A DNA stretch of 64,000 bases from Ascarosepion bandense (GCA_037127315.1 JBBBDQ010001615.1:290001-354000); one strand, 5' to 3'; counted from the stretch's first letter, positions 10,950 through 22,323 are shown. Numbers and translations: made by a program. Notes: generated from the letters alone by a model not told the origin.

Positions 10950-11222
10950 AAAAGCCTCTGAATGAAATTGGTAAAAGCCTCTGAATGAAGCTGTTCAAAG
11001 CCCATGAATGAAGTTGTTAAAAGCCAATGAATGACGTTGCTAAAAGCCTATGGATAAAGTTGATAAAAGCCTATGAATGAAGTTGTTAAAAGCCTATGGA
11101 TAAAGTTGGGAAAAGGCTATGATTAAAGTTGGTAAAAGCTTATGAATAAAGTTGGTAAAAGCTTATGAATAAAGTTAGTAAAAGTCTATGAATAAAGTTG
11201 GTAAAAGCCTATGAATGAAGTC
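10950..11222. repeat. 23-bp minisatellite
   Basis: About 12 imperfect copies of a unit containing gttggtaaaagcctatgaa. Copies vary at several positions, so this array is older than the 324-bp satellite next to it. Confidence 0.9.
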
Positions 11223-11467
11223 TGTTATTAATGTCAGTACTTTTGACATCCTAGTCGAGCATTCACAGTGCATTTTTAGATTCGATAAAAACAAGGGGAA
11301 AGATCAACGTGTGCGCTATTGTTTATGTAGCAGGCTTCCAAGGTACATATGATGCATGTATAAAATTGCTATTCCAATCTCATTGTATAATATAATGAAG
11401 CCGTTTGTTTATCTCTCAAGCTGCGTATCAAGAGAATCCGGGAGAAATGTGGTAAAAATCCTGGGAA

Positions 11468-11548
11468 AAATATCATGTCATTCAAGCGTGCTTTGTGGTA
11501 TCAGCACGAAACGAGAAACGGCAGAGCCGTGTTCGAATTCTAGTTGAA
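11468..11548 (+). repeat. tRNA-like SINE head relic
   Basis: Resembles the tRNA-like part of the SINE at 54540-55040: ttgtggtatcagcacg, then acggcagagccg and a B-box-like gtgttcgaattctagttg. No tail found. Confidence 0.5.
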
Positions 11549-11638
11549 TTTGTTGATGCTTATTTTTTTATTTTATCGATTGCACAGCATAGTAGCGTCA
11601 GTTGGGCAGAAAAAATGCATCCTGCTGCAATTCACTTA

Positions 11639-12453
11639 GCCTGAAAATTAAAACTTTTCTGTACCGTTTAGGGTTCGCATTAGAAGCGCTAATATGAACA
11701 TTTCAAATTGTTTGGATGTCAATCTCCTGACAGCGCGGAGGATTCAGAAGGTTGGTTGGTTGTTTTGTTTTTATGGCAAATCAACCTCGGCGGGTCATTT
11801 ATTGCCAACTATTTTTTTTATTATTATTTATTGCTGGTAATACTTTTTCCCTTTTTCTTTCAACAATTTATTGTTGTTTTTTATATAAGTTTTTGTGTCT
11901 AGTAATACGTTGTTTTTTTTTACGAGCAGGGTCCCCAAGTCCTACCCTTGTTTTTTAACCCATAACTGGAGGGAAGAGACGGATTAATACCTTTCCCAAG
12001 GGTAACAGTGTTTAAGTGAATGCAGGGTATTCAACTGGAATTCGAACTCGGCTCACTGATTTCTCTTTTCGAGCCAATATCCACTGCACCACAACGCACA
12101 TCCGTCACTAAACGCTTACAGCACCTGGTATTCCCAAGCGGTCAACCAGCTAAGTACTGACCAGGCTCAACGTTGCTTAACTTTGGTGATCGAGCGAGAA
12201 CCGGTGCATTCAACGTAATAGACCGTAGGCCGATTCGGAAGGAGTTGAATGTTATACAACAGACACAACACTGAGGCTTACATCAAGTGCCTCGAGAAAC
12301 TAGTTCTTGTATTGGTCAAAAGGGTTTCTGCTAGAAGGTTCTATGTATGGCAATAGAAATCTGCAACATGCCACACAAGCAGATCACAGTTATGGCAGTC
12401 GGAGAATATCTGTAACCACATCACCCTTTATATCTGTCCACCTAACTAACCAA
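11639..12453 (+). repeat. Diverged 324-bp satellite monomer split by a SINE
   Basis: 11639-11750 matches the first third of the monomer and 12232-12453 the rest, at clearly lower identity than the ten monomers that follow. The SINE at 11751-12231 separates the two parts. Confidence 0.9.
11751..12231 (-). mobile_element. 5S-headed composite SINE with target-site duplication
   Basis: Minus strand, 5' to 3': a 5S rRNA-like head (caccggttctcg, gatcacc.aagttaagcaacgtt, aataccaggtgctgtaagcg), a tRNA-like unit with gagccgagttcgaattcc, the core ccagttatgggttaaa, and a tail with cccgccgaggttgatttgcc..aaccaac. It is flanked by gattcagaag (11741-11750) and gattcggaag (12232-12241), a 10-bp duplication with one mismatch, inside a satellite monomer whose uninterrupted form is known from its neighbours. 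Confidence 0.92.
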
Positions 12454-15400
12454 GCTGAAATTTGAAAACGGCATTCTGTACGGTTTAGAATTCGCATTAA
12501 AAGAGCTAACACAAAAGTTTCAAATTGTTTGTGAGCCAATCTGCTTCCAGCACAGAGGATTCGGAAAGAGTTGAATTTTTGTCCTCAGACACAACACTGA
12601 GTCCTACGTCAAGTGCCTCGAGGAGCTAGTTCTTGTATTTGTCAAGACGGTGTCTGCTAGAAAACCCAATGTCTAGCAACATGTCTGCACCATGCCACAC
12701 AAGTAGATCAAAGTTATGGCCGTCGGAGAATATCTGTGACCACATCACCCTTTATATCTGTCCACCTAACTAACCAAGCTGAAATTTGAAAACGGCATTC
12801 TGTACGGTTTAGAATTCGCATTAAAAGAGCTAACACAAAAGTTTCAAATTGTTTGTGAGCCAATCTGCTTCCAGCACAGAGGATTCGGAAAGAGTTGAAT
12901 TTTTGTCCTCAGACACAACACTGAGTCCTACGTCAAGTGCCTCGAGGAGCTAGTTCTTGTATTTGTCAAGACGGTGTCTGCTAGAAAACCCAATGTCTAG
13001 CAACATGTCTGCACCATGCCACACAAGTAGATCAAAGTTATGGCCGTCGGAGAATATCTGTGACCACATCACCCTTTATATCTGTCCACCTAACTAACCA
13101 AGCTGAAATTTGAAAACGGCATTCTGTACGGTTTAGAATTCGCATTAAAAGAGCTAACACAAAAGTTTCAAATTGTTTGTGAGCCAATCTGCTTCCAGCA
13201 CAGAGGATTCGGAAAGAGTTGAATTTTTGTCCTCAGACACAACACTGAGTCCTACGTCAAGTGCCTCGAGGAGCTAGTTCTTGTATTTGTCAAGACGGTG
13301 TCTGCTAGAAAACCCAATGTCTAGCAACATGTCTGCACCATGCCACACAAGTAGATCAAAGTTATGGCCGTCGGAGAATATCTGTGACCACATCACCCTT
13401 TATATCTGTCCACCTAACTAACCAAGCTGAAATTTGAAAACGGCATTCTGTACGGTTTAGAATTCGCATTAAAAGAGCTAACACAAAAGTTTCAAATTGT
13501 TTGTGAGCCAATCTGCTTCCAGCACAGAGGATTCGGAAAGAGTTGAATTTTTGTCCTCAGACACAACACTGAGTCCTACGTCAAGTGCCTCGAGGAGCTA
13601 GTTCTTGTATTTGTCAAGACGGTGTCTGCTAGAAAACCCAATGTCTAGCAACATGTCTGCACCATGCCACACAAGTAGATCAAAGTTATGGCCGTCGGAG
13701 AATATCTGTGACCACATCACCCTTTATATCTGTCCACCTAACTAACCAAGCTGAAATTTGAAAACGGCATTCTGTACGGTTTAGAATTCGCATTAAAAGA
13801 GCTAACACAAAAGTTTCAAATTGTTTGTGAGCCAATCTGCTTCCAGCACAGAGGATTCGGAAAGAGTTGAATTTTTGTCCTCAGACACAACACTGAGTCC
13901 TACGTCAAGTGCCTCGAGGAGCTAGTTCTTGTATTTGTCAAGACGGTGTCTGCTAGAAAACCCAATGTCTAGCAACATGTCTGCACCATGCCACACAAGT
14001 AGATCAAAGTTATGGCCGTCGGAGAATATCTGTGACCACATCACCCTTTATATCTGTCCACCTAACTAACCAAGCTGAAATTTGAAAACGGCATTCTGTA
14101 CGGTTTAGAATTCGCATTAAAAGAGCTAACACAAAAGTTTCAAATTGTTTGTGAGCCAATCTGCTTCCAGCACAGAGGATTCGGAAAGAGTTGAATTTTT
14201 GTCCTCAGACACAACACTGAGTCCTACGTCAAGTGCCTCGAGGAGCTAGTTCTTGTATTTGTCAAGACGGTGTCTGCTAGAAAACCCAATGTCTAGCAAC
14301 ATGTCTGCACCATGCCACACAAGTAGATCAAAGTTATGGCCGTCGGAGAATATCTGTGACCACATCACCCTTTATATCTGTCCACCTAACTAACCAAGCT
14401 GAAATTTGAAAACGGCATTCTGTACGGTTTAGAATTCGCATTAAAAGAGCTAACACAAAAGTTTCAAATTGTTTGTGAGCCAATCTGCTTCCAGCACAGA
14501 GGATTCGGAAAGAGTTGAATTTTTGTCCTCAGACACAACACTGAGTCCTACGTCAAGTGCCTCGAGGAGCTAGTTCTTGTATTTGTCAAGACGGTGTCTG
14601 CTAGAAAACCCAATGTCTAGCAACATGTCTGCACCATGCCACACAAGTAGATCAAAGTTATGGCCGTCGGAGAATATCTGTGACCACATCACCCTTTATA
14701 TCTGTCCACCTAACTAACCAAGCTGAAATTTGAAAACGGCATTCTGTACGGTTTAGAATTCGCATTAAAAGAGCTAACACAAAAGTTTCAAATTGTTTGT
14801 GAGCCAATCTGCTTCCAGCACAGAGGATTCGGAAAGAGTTGAATTTTTGTCCTCAGACACAACACTGAGTCCTACGTCAAGTGCCTCGAGGAGCTAGTTC
14901 TTGTATTTGTCAAGACGGTGTCTGCTAGAAAACCCAATGTCTAGCAACATGTCTGCACCATGCCACACAAGTAGATCAAAGTTATGGCCGTCGGAGAATA
15001 TCTGTGACCACATCACCCTTTATATCTGTCCACCTAACTAACCAAGCTGAAATTTGAAAACGGCATTCTGTACGGTTTAGAATTCGCATTAAAAGAGCTA
15101 ACACAAAAGTTTCAAATTGTTTGTGAGCCAATCTGCTTCCAGCACAGAGGATTCGGAAAGAGTTGAATTTTTGTCCTCAGACACAACACTGAGTCCTACG
15201 TCAAGTGCCTCGAGGAGCTAGTTCTTGTATTTGTCAAGACGGTGTCTGCTAGAAAACCCAATGTCTAGCAACATGTCTGCACCATGCCACACAAGTAGAT
15301 CAAAGTTATGGCCGTCGGAGAATATCTGTGACCACATCACCCTTTATATCTGTCCACCTAACTAACCAAGCTGAAATTTGAAAACGGCATTCTGTACGGT

Positions 15401-15693
15401 TTAGAATTCGCATTAAAAGAGCTAACACAAAAGTTTCAAATTGTTTGTGAGCCAATCTGCTTCCAGCACAGAGGATTCGGAAAGAGTTGAATTTTTGTCC
15501 TCAGACACAACACTGAGTCCTACGTCAAGTGCCTCGAGGAGCTAGTTCTTGTATTTGTCAAGACGGTGTCTGCTAGAAAACCCAATGTCTAGCAACATGT
15601 CTGCACCATGCCACACAAGTAGATCAAAGTTATGGCCGTCGGAGAATATCTGTGACCACATCACCCTTTATATCTGTCCACCTAACTAACCAA
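12454..15693 (+). repeat. 324-bp satellite, ten monomers
   Basis: Exactly 3240 bp. The marker caccctttat recurs every 324 bp from 12422 (12746, 13070, ...). By eye the ten monomers look identical. No ORF crosses a monomer and no tRNA-like or 5S-like motif was found. Such uniformity means very recent amplification or an assembly effect. Confidence 0.97.
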
Positions 15694-16094
15694 GCTGCAA
15701 TCATTTGATTATTATGCGTGTGGCGCAGATAAGAAAGAGACCAACAAAATTCATTGTAATAATTAAAACAAACATCAGGCAAGGATTATGGCATCATTCA
15801 CCAACAAGGTGACCTTTCTAGTGAGCTGCAGGAGATTCTGAAGTAGTCTAGAAGTCGTGGTTGAAGCTAATAGCAATTTTATTAAACAACTTTTCTCTTG
15901 AACATTTCAAGATATTTTTGTGCAGTTTTTGGTAAATGTATCTGTTAAAATGTGATATCCGTGTTGTTTCCAATTTTGCGTCATTTAGACGTTCATTTAT
16001 CAAACACTAATCTTTCGTCTTTGAATTATTATGTTTAAAAAAGTTTACAGTAGATGGTACTGTCTTGCCATATAGACTAGGTTACATTTATCAT
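15694..16094. other. Nothing recognised
   Basis: Unique-looking AT-rich sequence between the satellite and the RTE pseudogene. Confidence 0.4.
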
Positions 16095-17245
16095 TTGTTT
16101 ATATTTGTGGCTCTCCGAAAGGTCAATACAAATGAAGAAGGACTTATACCTATGTTTTATCGATTATGCAAAGACGTTCGACATAATACACCACAAAGAA
16201 CTGGTGGAAATGCTCAGCACCCTCGACATATTTGGGAAAGACATTAGAGAAATTAATAATCACTACTGGCAGCAAACTGCTTGCATACGGACAGGTAATG
16301 AACTCAGCAGATATACAAAGATAGAAAGGGGCGTAAGACAAGGATGCGTATTTTGAGCGGATCTTTTCAACTTGTACAGCGAGACGATTCTGAGCACCTT
16401 AGAAGTTATGCCAGGATTCGTTATCTGAGGCCACAATTAGAACAACATAAGGTACGCAGATGATACAGTGCTGATAGCAGACACAGAAAAGAAACTACAA
16501 GACCTTCTACAGAAGGTAGCTGAAGAAAGTGACAAAAGAGGACTACAAATAAACTGCAAGAAAACCAAATGCATAGTCATCAGCAAAAAGAGCAGACCAA
16601 AATGCCAAATACAGGTGGAGGATACTAAAATCAAGCAGGTACAAAAATTTAAATACCTGGGAAGTGTTCTAACAGAAGACGGAAAGTGTGACATAGAGAT
16701 CCGAAGGCGAATTGGCATGGCGAAGGAGGCGTTCCAGGAGCTGAGTAAAGTATTACGAGACAGGAAACTTTCACTAGAAACAAAGAAGTGAGTACTAGAT
16801 TGTTGTGTGATGTCAGTTCTTCAATATGGCAGTGAATGTTGGACAATATCATCAAAGATGAAGAAAACCTTGGGGCAGCTGAAATGTGGTTCTACAGAAG
16901 GATGCTGCGTATATCGTGGGCCGAGCATATGAGCAATGACGAGTTTTTGGAAAAGATAGAAACAAAAAAGGAAATTGTTATTGTGCATCAGGAAGAGACA
17001 ACTGAACTTCCTCGGACATGCAATGAGGAAGTAGGGCTTATAGAACCTGGACGCCAGATAGAGGGAAAAAAGTGACAAAGGAAAGCAGCGGATAACATAT
17101 TTAAAGGGCCTGAGCAGGTGGGTGAGAAAACAGGGTTTGCGAATTGTTACTGGAGAAAGTGTGCTAAGAGCCACCAGGGATATGAAGACTTGGAAGGCCA
17201 TGATCGCCTACGTCCTGGAAAGACAAGGCACATAGAAGAAGAAGT
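16095..17245 (+). pseudogene. RTE-clade LINE reverse transcriptase pseudogene
   Basis: The translation covers the palm and C-terminus: SIQMKKDLYLCFIDYAKTFD (motif A), YTKIERGVRQGC (motif B region), RYADDTVLIAD (motif C, YADD), INCKKTKC, KYLGSVLTEDGKCD, RRRIGMAKEAFQ, SECWTISSKMK, AEMWFYRRMLRISW, and the ggcacatagaagaagaag 3' end. This order is that of the RTE/BovB clade. Several stops (after GCVF, in VI*GHN, after LETKK) and a frameshift around 16830-16990 make it non-functional. The endonuclease domain is absent. Confidence 0.9.
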
Positions 17246-17446
17246 AGTGAGTTAACCGATAAGTGTTTCGTTTATCAATAGCAGGATATATCATGAGCAC
17301 ACAAATGAAATGTTTTTTGCAATTTGTCATTGTTTTGGTGTGAGGAACCCGCTCCCAACGTTTATAAAATACTTTTTATACACCCTGTATATATAGCTGA
17401 AGCTGCACATAAATCTATTAATGGTTAATATATTTGTGGTACATAG

Positions 17447-17726
17447 GCTCGGAACTAGAAGCCGGGGAGCCGAGTTCGAATTCCAGTTGAATACATTGTA
17501 TTCCCTTACGCGCAAATACCCTTGGGAAAGGTATTAATCCGTCTCTTCCTTCCCAGTTATGGGTTAAATAGCAGGACAGATTGGGTTCTATAGCCTTGGT
17601 CGGCAACCAGTCTACCACAGAAATCAATGGCAACCTACTGCGGGATAATCTTCTGCCCAGTCAGTCATGTCTCTTTCGAGACATGATCGCCCAAGCGTGT
17701 ATCACGTATGGCACTTAACTGACTGA
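17447..17726 (+). mobile_element. SINE with ccagttatgggttaaata core and aactgactga tail
   Basis: tRNA-like B box gagccgagttcgaattcc, then cttgggaaaggtattaatcc, the core ccagttatgggttaaata, and a tail with cagtcagtcatgtctc and a final gcacttaactgactga. Copies at 52363-52613 (+) and 56625-56912 (-) share this order. Core and tRNA-like part match the 5S-headed SINE; the tail does not. Confidence 0.85.
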
Positions 17727-18146
17727 TATAATGAACTCCTACTTGCAACAATCCGAATGATAAAATAATCACATTTATACATTTACTCTATTTATATGAT
17801 AATATATATTTTTCACTTTATTTTTTTAATGTCACTTCTCCTTACAGAAACAACGACTCCATGTTTTCTCGTGTGAGCGTCCTGAGCCATTAGTCTTTTC
17901 ACCTAAAGATCAACTGACTTGAATGCATAACTTCCACTCTCATTTTCAACCCATTTATATCCTGGGCACTATCGCGTTCTTTTCTTAAATCTCGTTCTCT
18001 TCGCCATTCTCGTTCTCTGGATTAACTTTTTTTCTTTTTTGTATTTTCTCTTTTTTTTTCTTTTTTTTTTTTTTTGCTCATCCTTAATTTTTATGGCAAT
18101 TTCTGCTATTTATAGGTACCAAGCTCCAGTTTGTCTGCCTTCATAA

Positions 18147-18148
18147 GT

Positions 18149-18226
<78 letters not shown>
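18147..18226. repeat. (CA)n followed by (TA)n
   Basis: About 25 CA then about 13 TA dinucleotides. A T-rich tract lies upstream (18025-18075). Confidence 0.95.
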
Positions 18227-18231
<5 letters not shown>

Positions 18232-18276
18232 GCAGGATAATCCGTATATTTATTAATATAAGTGGATATGTCTATG

Positions 18277-18320
18277 CCACACTGATGACCTGTGATACAG
18301 CGAAACGGGCTTGTATGTGG
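18277..18320 (+). ncRNA. Type I hammerhead ribozyme, family A, intact core
   Basis: Helix I CCACA (18277-18281) pairs perfectly with UGUGG (18316-18320). Core CUGAUGA 18282-18288; stem II cugu-gau-acag; GAAA 18302-18305; helix III is A-U, C-G, G-U around ggcu; the cleavage triplet is GUA ending at 18315. All conserved core residues are present. The base of stem II has a C-C mismatch. Confidence 0.8.
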
Positions 18321-18540
18321 ATGACTAATATATTATGCTCTCATTACGAGCTATAATGCGTGACTCTTCAGAAATGAATTGAGTTCTCTTGGTGACTGGC
18401 GTCTGTATACACTGCTTATATACCAGACGTTAAAATTTACCTTTTTCGATACCATGCGCTGATGGCTTAGGGAGTAGAGACTCCGACTGACATCAAATCG
18501 GTCGACTTTCGGTCTCTGCCAGAAGCAAGTGTATATCTCG

Positions 18541-18578
18541 CTACACTGATGAGCTGTGATACAGCGGCTTGTATATGG
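18541..18578 (+). ncRNA. Hammerhead motif, family A, 6-nt core deletion
   Basis: CUGAUGA (18546-18552) and a perfect stem II gcugu-gau-acagc are kept, but the GAAA strand is missing: the sequence passes from acagc straight to ggcuugua. The second unit of the dimer is therefore predicted inactive. Confidence 0.75.
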
Positions 18579-18595
18579 ATGACTAATATATATAT

Positions 18596-19619
18596 GATTT
18601 CTTTGAACATTATTTTTGATCGATACTCGTATTTAAGTCGACATTGTTTATAATCAAACAGTATTATATATTTATTTTTACCAGCCTGATTATTTACGAT
18701 AAATTTGGGTTACGAAAACGTGTCATTCGGCAGGATGTGAACCGGTGATAGAGATATCCCTAAATTACGTCTATCTATTTTTCCCTTACAAGTTTTGGAT
18801 TTAGCTACGATATTTCAGGAAATAATTGTTTTTTCTTATTGTTTTTTTAATGTCTATTAATATATGGATGAAGCAATACTTTTACTATATTTATATATGA
18901 TTGTTATATGTTATCTTCTACCTGATATAAATGCTTCCAAAGTTAAAATAAACGTCACTGTCTTCCGAATTCGATATATATTAAAACAAAACTTTCGGAC
19001 ATAAATTGGCCATTCATTAGGCAGGTGTTACTTTTCGGCAGTTGCAATTATTTTTTGAAGGGTTATTGTTGTTATTAATATGGTGATAATTCTAGTTTAG
19101 GTGGGCCAAATATTTGTTTAATATCATAGTGCACCTCGGGGTTGCCCACAAGAAATGCCTACAGTGACACACACACATGCGCGTCATAGCACTGCAAGAA
19201 GCCTGACATTATGTGACTTTTGATCAGTGTAGCTTCTTTAGACGCTATGCCTAAATATGGATTTTTATCAGTCGGAAGCAGCAACCAGAAAACTGCTAAC
19301 CTGGTACCCTCAGTATGAAGAGACGTTGTCACTGATTATATACATCACAACAAACTCGCGAAAGCACCAATATTAAGGCCTGAGGAGAGGGAAAAAACCA
19401 GGAATCCCTTCCTAAACATGAAAACAAGGGTTGAGCCTCTACTCCTGTTCAAAAGAAGCGTATATGAAGGAAAAAAGAAGGTATAAGAACCGGATGATAG
19501 GAGGGTCTATCTACTCCAACTGAAAAAAATAAAAATAAATAATTTAAGTTTACACCAAGATTCTTTACACAAAGACTTCACCATTCTTGGAAGATTTTCT
19601 TTTGTGGGATTCCAGAACA
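18596..19619. other. Unclassified stretch
   Basis: No coding signal. A short part (about 19270-19330, around aacctggtaccctca) resembles 23050-23090, so an unidentified repeat is shared between the two places. Confidence 0.35.
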
Positions 19620-19850
19620 CTCGGATTAAAACCAAATTCTAACTTGAAAGAATTTCGCAATAATCAACTAGATAATCCGCATCAGACAATCTATGGACAC
19701 CTGATGACGACCAGAGGGTACTTGGTCGAAACGTTGGGCTTATTATAACACCTATATCAGCCCAGATGAGAACGAAAGTTCGAAATAATTCCAAAGTTAC
19801 TCATGAGACTTACGACATACTAGGGCCACTTGGTGTATGGTGATTCCAGT
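19620..19850 (+). mobile_element. Hammerhead-bearing repeat, family B
   Basis: Shares the run gaatttcgcaataatcaact, ctatggacacctgatga, and gaaataattccaa with the array at 20835-22135 and with 31045-31380. Single partial unit. Confidence 0.8.
19693..19743 (+). ncRNA. Hammerhead motif, family B, decayed helix I
   Basis: CUGAUGA 19701-19707, stem II GACCA/UGGUC perfectly paired, GAAAC 19728-19732, then GUU. Helix III would be only A-U and C-G. The helix I 3' strand is gggcuuau instead of gugucuau, so pairing with auggacac is weakened. Confidence 0.6.
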
Positions 19851-20049
19851 ATTGTCTCCGACAATCTGTAGAATGTATTCTTCGCGCTCAGGCTGACGAG
19901 CGTATTTCAGTTATCTTTGATCTATTGTTTTAGTGCAACGCGACGATAAATAGCAGCAGGGGTTAGATCACTCGACTGTCTTCTATGGGGAAACAAAATC
20001 TGATACAGCCATACCACCTCGAATCCAATTACATTCGCGCGACCGTAAA

Positions 20050-20374
20050 TCTAAGCTTATTTATAAATGGAACTTTGTCTGTGTGTGTATATGTGTGTCT
20101 GTCTGTATGTGTGTCCGTTACCTACAGACACCAAAATGGCTGAACCTATTTTCTTGAAAATTTACACAGTTGTACTATAAGCGTCTGCGAGTGTTCTTAG
20201 CTAGGTTTTGTGTCGAGGTACCCCCGATAAATATCGAAAATCGATAATCGAAAAAATCGGGCTATAGAAGGAGTGGTCCGATTTTAATCAAATTTGATAC
20301 ACTCATAGTTAAAGACATATGAAACGACATTCAGAAGTTGCAAGGTTGCAGTTATTACAATAGTGCAGAAAATC

Positions 20375-20424
<50 letters not shown>

Positions 20425-20808
20425 GCAAGATGTTTGTGTGTGTGTCTGTTTATCTGCCTGTATGTCCCTATCTTTTTCAGCTCTTATATTTTAGTTTTTG
20501 CTTCGGGTTTGGCTCTAAGTAGGTATAACTGTAGTTCTTAGTCTCAGCCATGATGCCATTTACTTAAGGACTTATTTAGCCTTCAAAATTCAGTTTACGA
20601 CGAAAAAACGTATTTGATATCGATACCAAGAAATCAAAATTTGACTTACATCCATTCATTTTTCTTTCAGTCTACGGTTTCGCTTTAACTGGAAATAACT
20701 ATTGCTTTTTAGTCTTTCGTGCCAACGTCCAAAGAGTCTGAGCTCCAGGAACATGGATTAGTTTTAAAGCTTTCATTACACCCGAGCAACGCCGGGCTAT
20801 ACTGCTAG
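20050..20808 (+). mobile_element. Non-autonomous Helitron
   Basis: Starts TCTAAGC after an A and ends CTAG before a T, as expected for Helitron insertion between A and T. Eleven bp before the end is a hairpin (cccgagcaacgccggg; one stem mismatch). Middle includes ggtaccccc, tcgataatcg-type palindromes and an (AT)n run followed by aaaaggcaagatg. No Rep/helicase ORF. A second copy is at 43417-44129. Confidence 0.85.
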
Positions 20809-20991
20809 TAAAAATTATAAGTGCCTACTCACGATATAAATATCATGCCGTTGTTAAACGGAACATCTAGGGGTCATGAGTTCGATCCTTGTACTTGGTA
20901 GTGGAGAACCGAATTCCATCCTGAAAGAGCAATGACTGATTTCACAGGATATTTTGCAATAATCATCGAGATAATCCACATCAGCCTATCT

Positions 20992-21042
20992 ATGGACACC
21001 TGATGAAGAGCAGAGGATACTTAGTCGAAATGTTGTGTCTAT
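20992..21042 (+). ncRNA. Hammerhead motif, family B
   Basis: Helix I auggacac (20992-20999) and gugucuau (21035-21042) pair over 8 bp with one G-U. CUGAUGA 21000-21006; GAAA 21027-21030, followed by U instead of C (still able to pair G-U in the 2-bp helix III). Stem II has lost several pairs compared with 19708-19727. Confidence 0.6.
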
Positions 21043-21632
21043 TACAACACATATATTAACCCAGATGAGAACAAGACTTTCGAAATAATTCCAAGATTAT
21101 TGAAAATTACTCATCTCAGAAATAAATACATATTATGACACTTGGTACAAACCCACTAACATAATCCAGTTGTCAAAAATCCATCTGACGCTGAATAAAA
21201 AAGACTCCAAAAATACACCAATAATGTCCTTAGTAGGTGGCGTAGTGGATATATTAGTTGGTTACAGATGTGTTAGTATCATCTAAATTGATCAAATGGC
21301 GATGCAAATTCTAAGATAAAAGAATTTCGCAATAAGCAACTAGATAATCCGCATCAGCCAATCTATGGACACCTAATGTCGACCAGAGAGTTGAAATGTT
21401 GTGCCTATTATGACACCTATGTTAATCCAGATGAGAACAAAAGTTCGAAATAATTCCAAGATTACTCATCTCAGAAATAAATACAAATTTACTAACCCAT
21501 TACTAACCCACTAACATAGTCCAATTGTCAAAAATCCATCTGACACTGAATATAAAAGGCTCCAAAAATACACCATTAAAGCTCCACAAATTCCAACATG
21601 AAAGAACAATGTCACAGGATATTTCGCAATCT

Positions 21633-21665
21633 ATGGACACCTGATGATCGAAATGTTGTGTCTCG
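21633..21665 (+). ncRNA. Hammerhead relic, family B, stem II deleted
   Basis: auggacac, CUGAUGA, then UC and GAAAU directly, GUU and guguc. Stem II is gone, so this copy cannot fold as a ribozyme. Confidence 0.6.
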
Positions 21666-22261
21666 TATAACACCTCTATTAACCAAGATGAAAACAAAAG
21701 TTCAAAATAATTCCAAGATTACTCATCTCAGAAATGAATACAAAATATGACAAGTGGCACGAACCCACTAACCTAATCTAGTTGTCAAAAATACATCGGA
21801 CACTGAATAAAAAGGCTTCCAAATACACCATTAAAGTCCTTCGGGACGGTGACGTAGTGAATATATATAATAGTTGTTTATACATGTGTCAGTATCATCA
21901 AGTGGTCATAAGTTTGATCCTTGGACTTGTTAGTGGAATAATAATTGATTTCACAGGATATTTTGCATAATACTGTTGTCAAAACTTTATCTGACGATGG
22001 CGTAGTGGATATAGTTGGTTATGAATGTATTAGTATATTCTAGTTGGTAGTGGCAAACCAAATTCCAACATGAAAGAATTTCGCAATAATCAACTAGATA
22101 AAACAAAGCGGCCAATCTATGGACATCTCATGTGAGCCGAAAGCTGAGAATAAAAGAAATATCCAAATGTTGGACAATTTTTATCTTTATTTTCACCTGA
22201 AGTTAAAGCCAAAATACAATGTTTAGAAAGGCTCATGATTAAACTATACTTATATTTAACA

Positions 22262-22262
<1 letters not shown>

Positions 22263-22323
<61 letters not shown>

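Larger units (their letters stand above)
18230..18595 (+). mobile_element. Dimeric hammerhead-bearing repeat, family A (retrozyme-like)
   Basis: Layout: hammerhead, a ~220-bp body, hammerhead. The body holds a tRNA-like promoter (gatggcttagggagtag as A box, gtcgactttcggtctc as B-box-like) about 40 bp upstream of the second ribozyme. The two cores are 264 bp apart. Flanked by TA dinucleotides. The arrangement is that of animal retrozymes and hammerhead SINE-like repeats; related single copies lie at 22326-22410 and 29089-29318. Confidence 0.75.
20835..22135 (+). repeat. Tandem array of family B hammerhead repeats
   Basis: Three to four diverged, partly deleted units. Each contains some of: tRNA-like gtggcgtagtggatata with B-box-like catgagttcgatcc, gaatttcgcaataa, the hammerhead region at ctatggacac, gagaacaaaagttcgaaataa, and gttgtcaaaaatccatctgac. 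The head-to-tail order with one ribozyme per unit suggests origin from a multimeric transcript or unequal crossing-over. Confidence 0.8.

Noticed and set aside
12454..15693. CRISPR-like array
   Set aside because: Units are directly adjacent 324-bp monomers with no spacers, in a eukaryotic repeat context.
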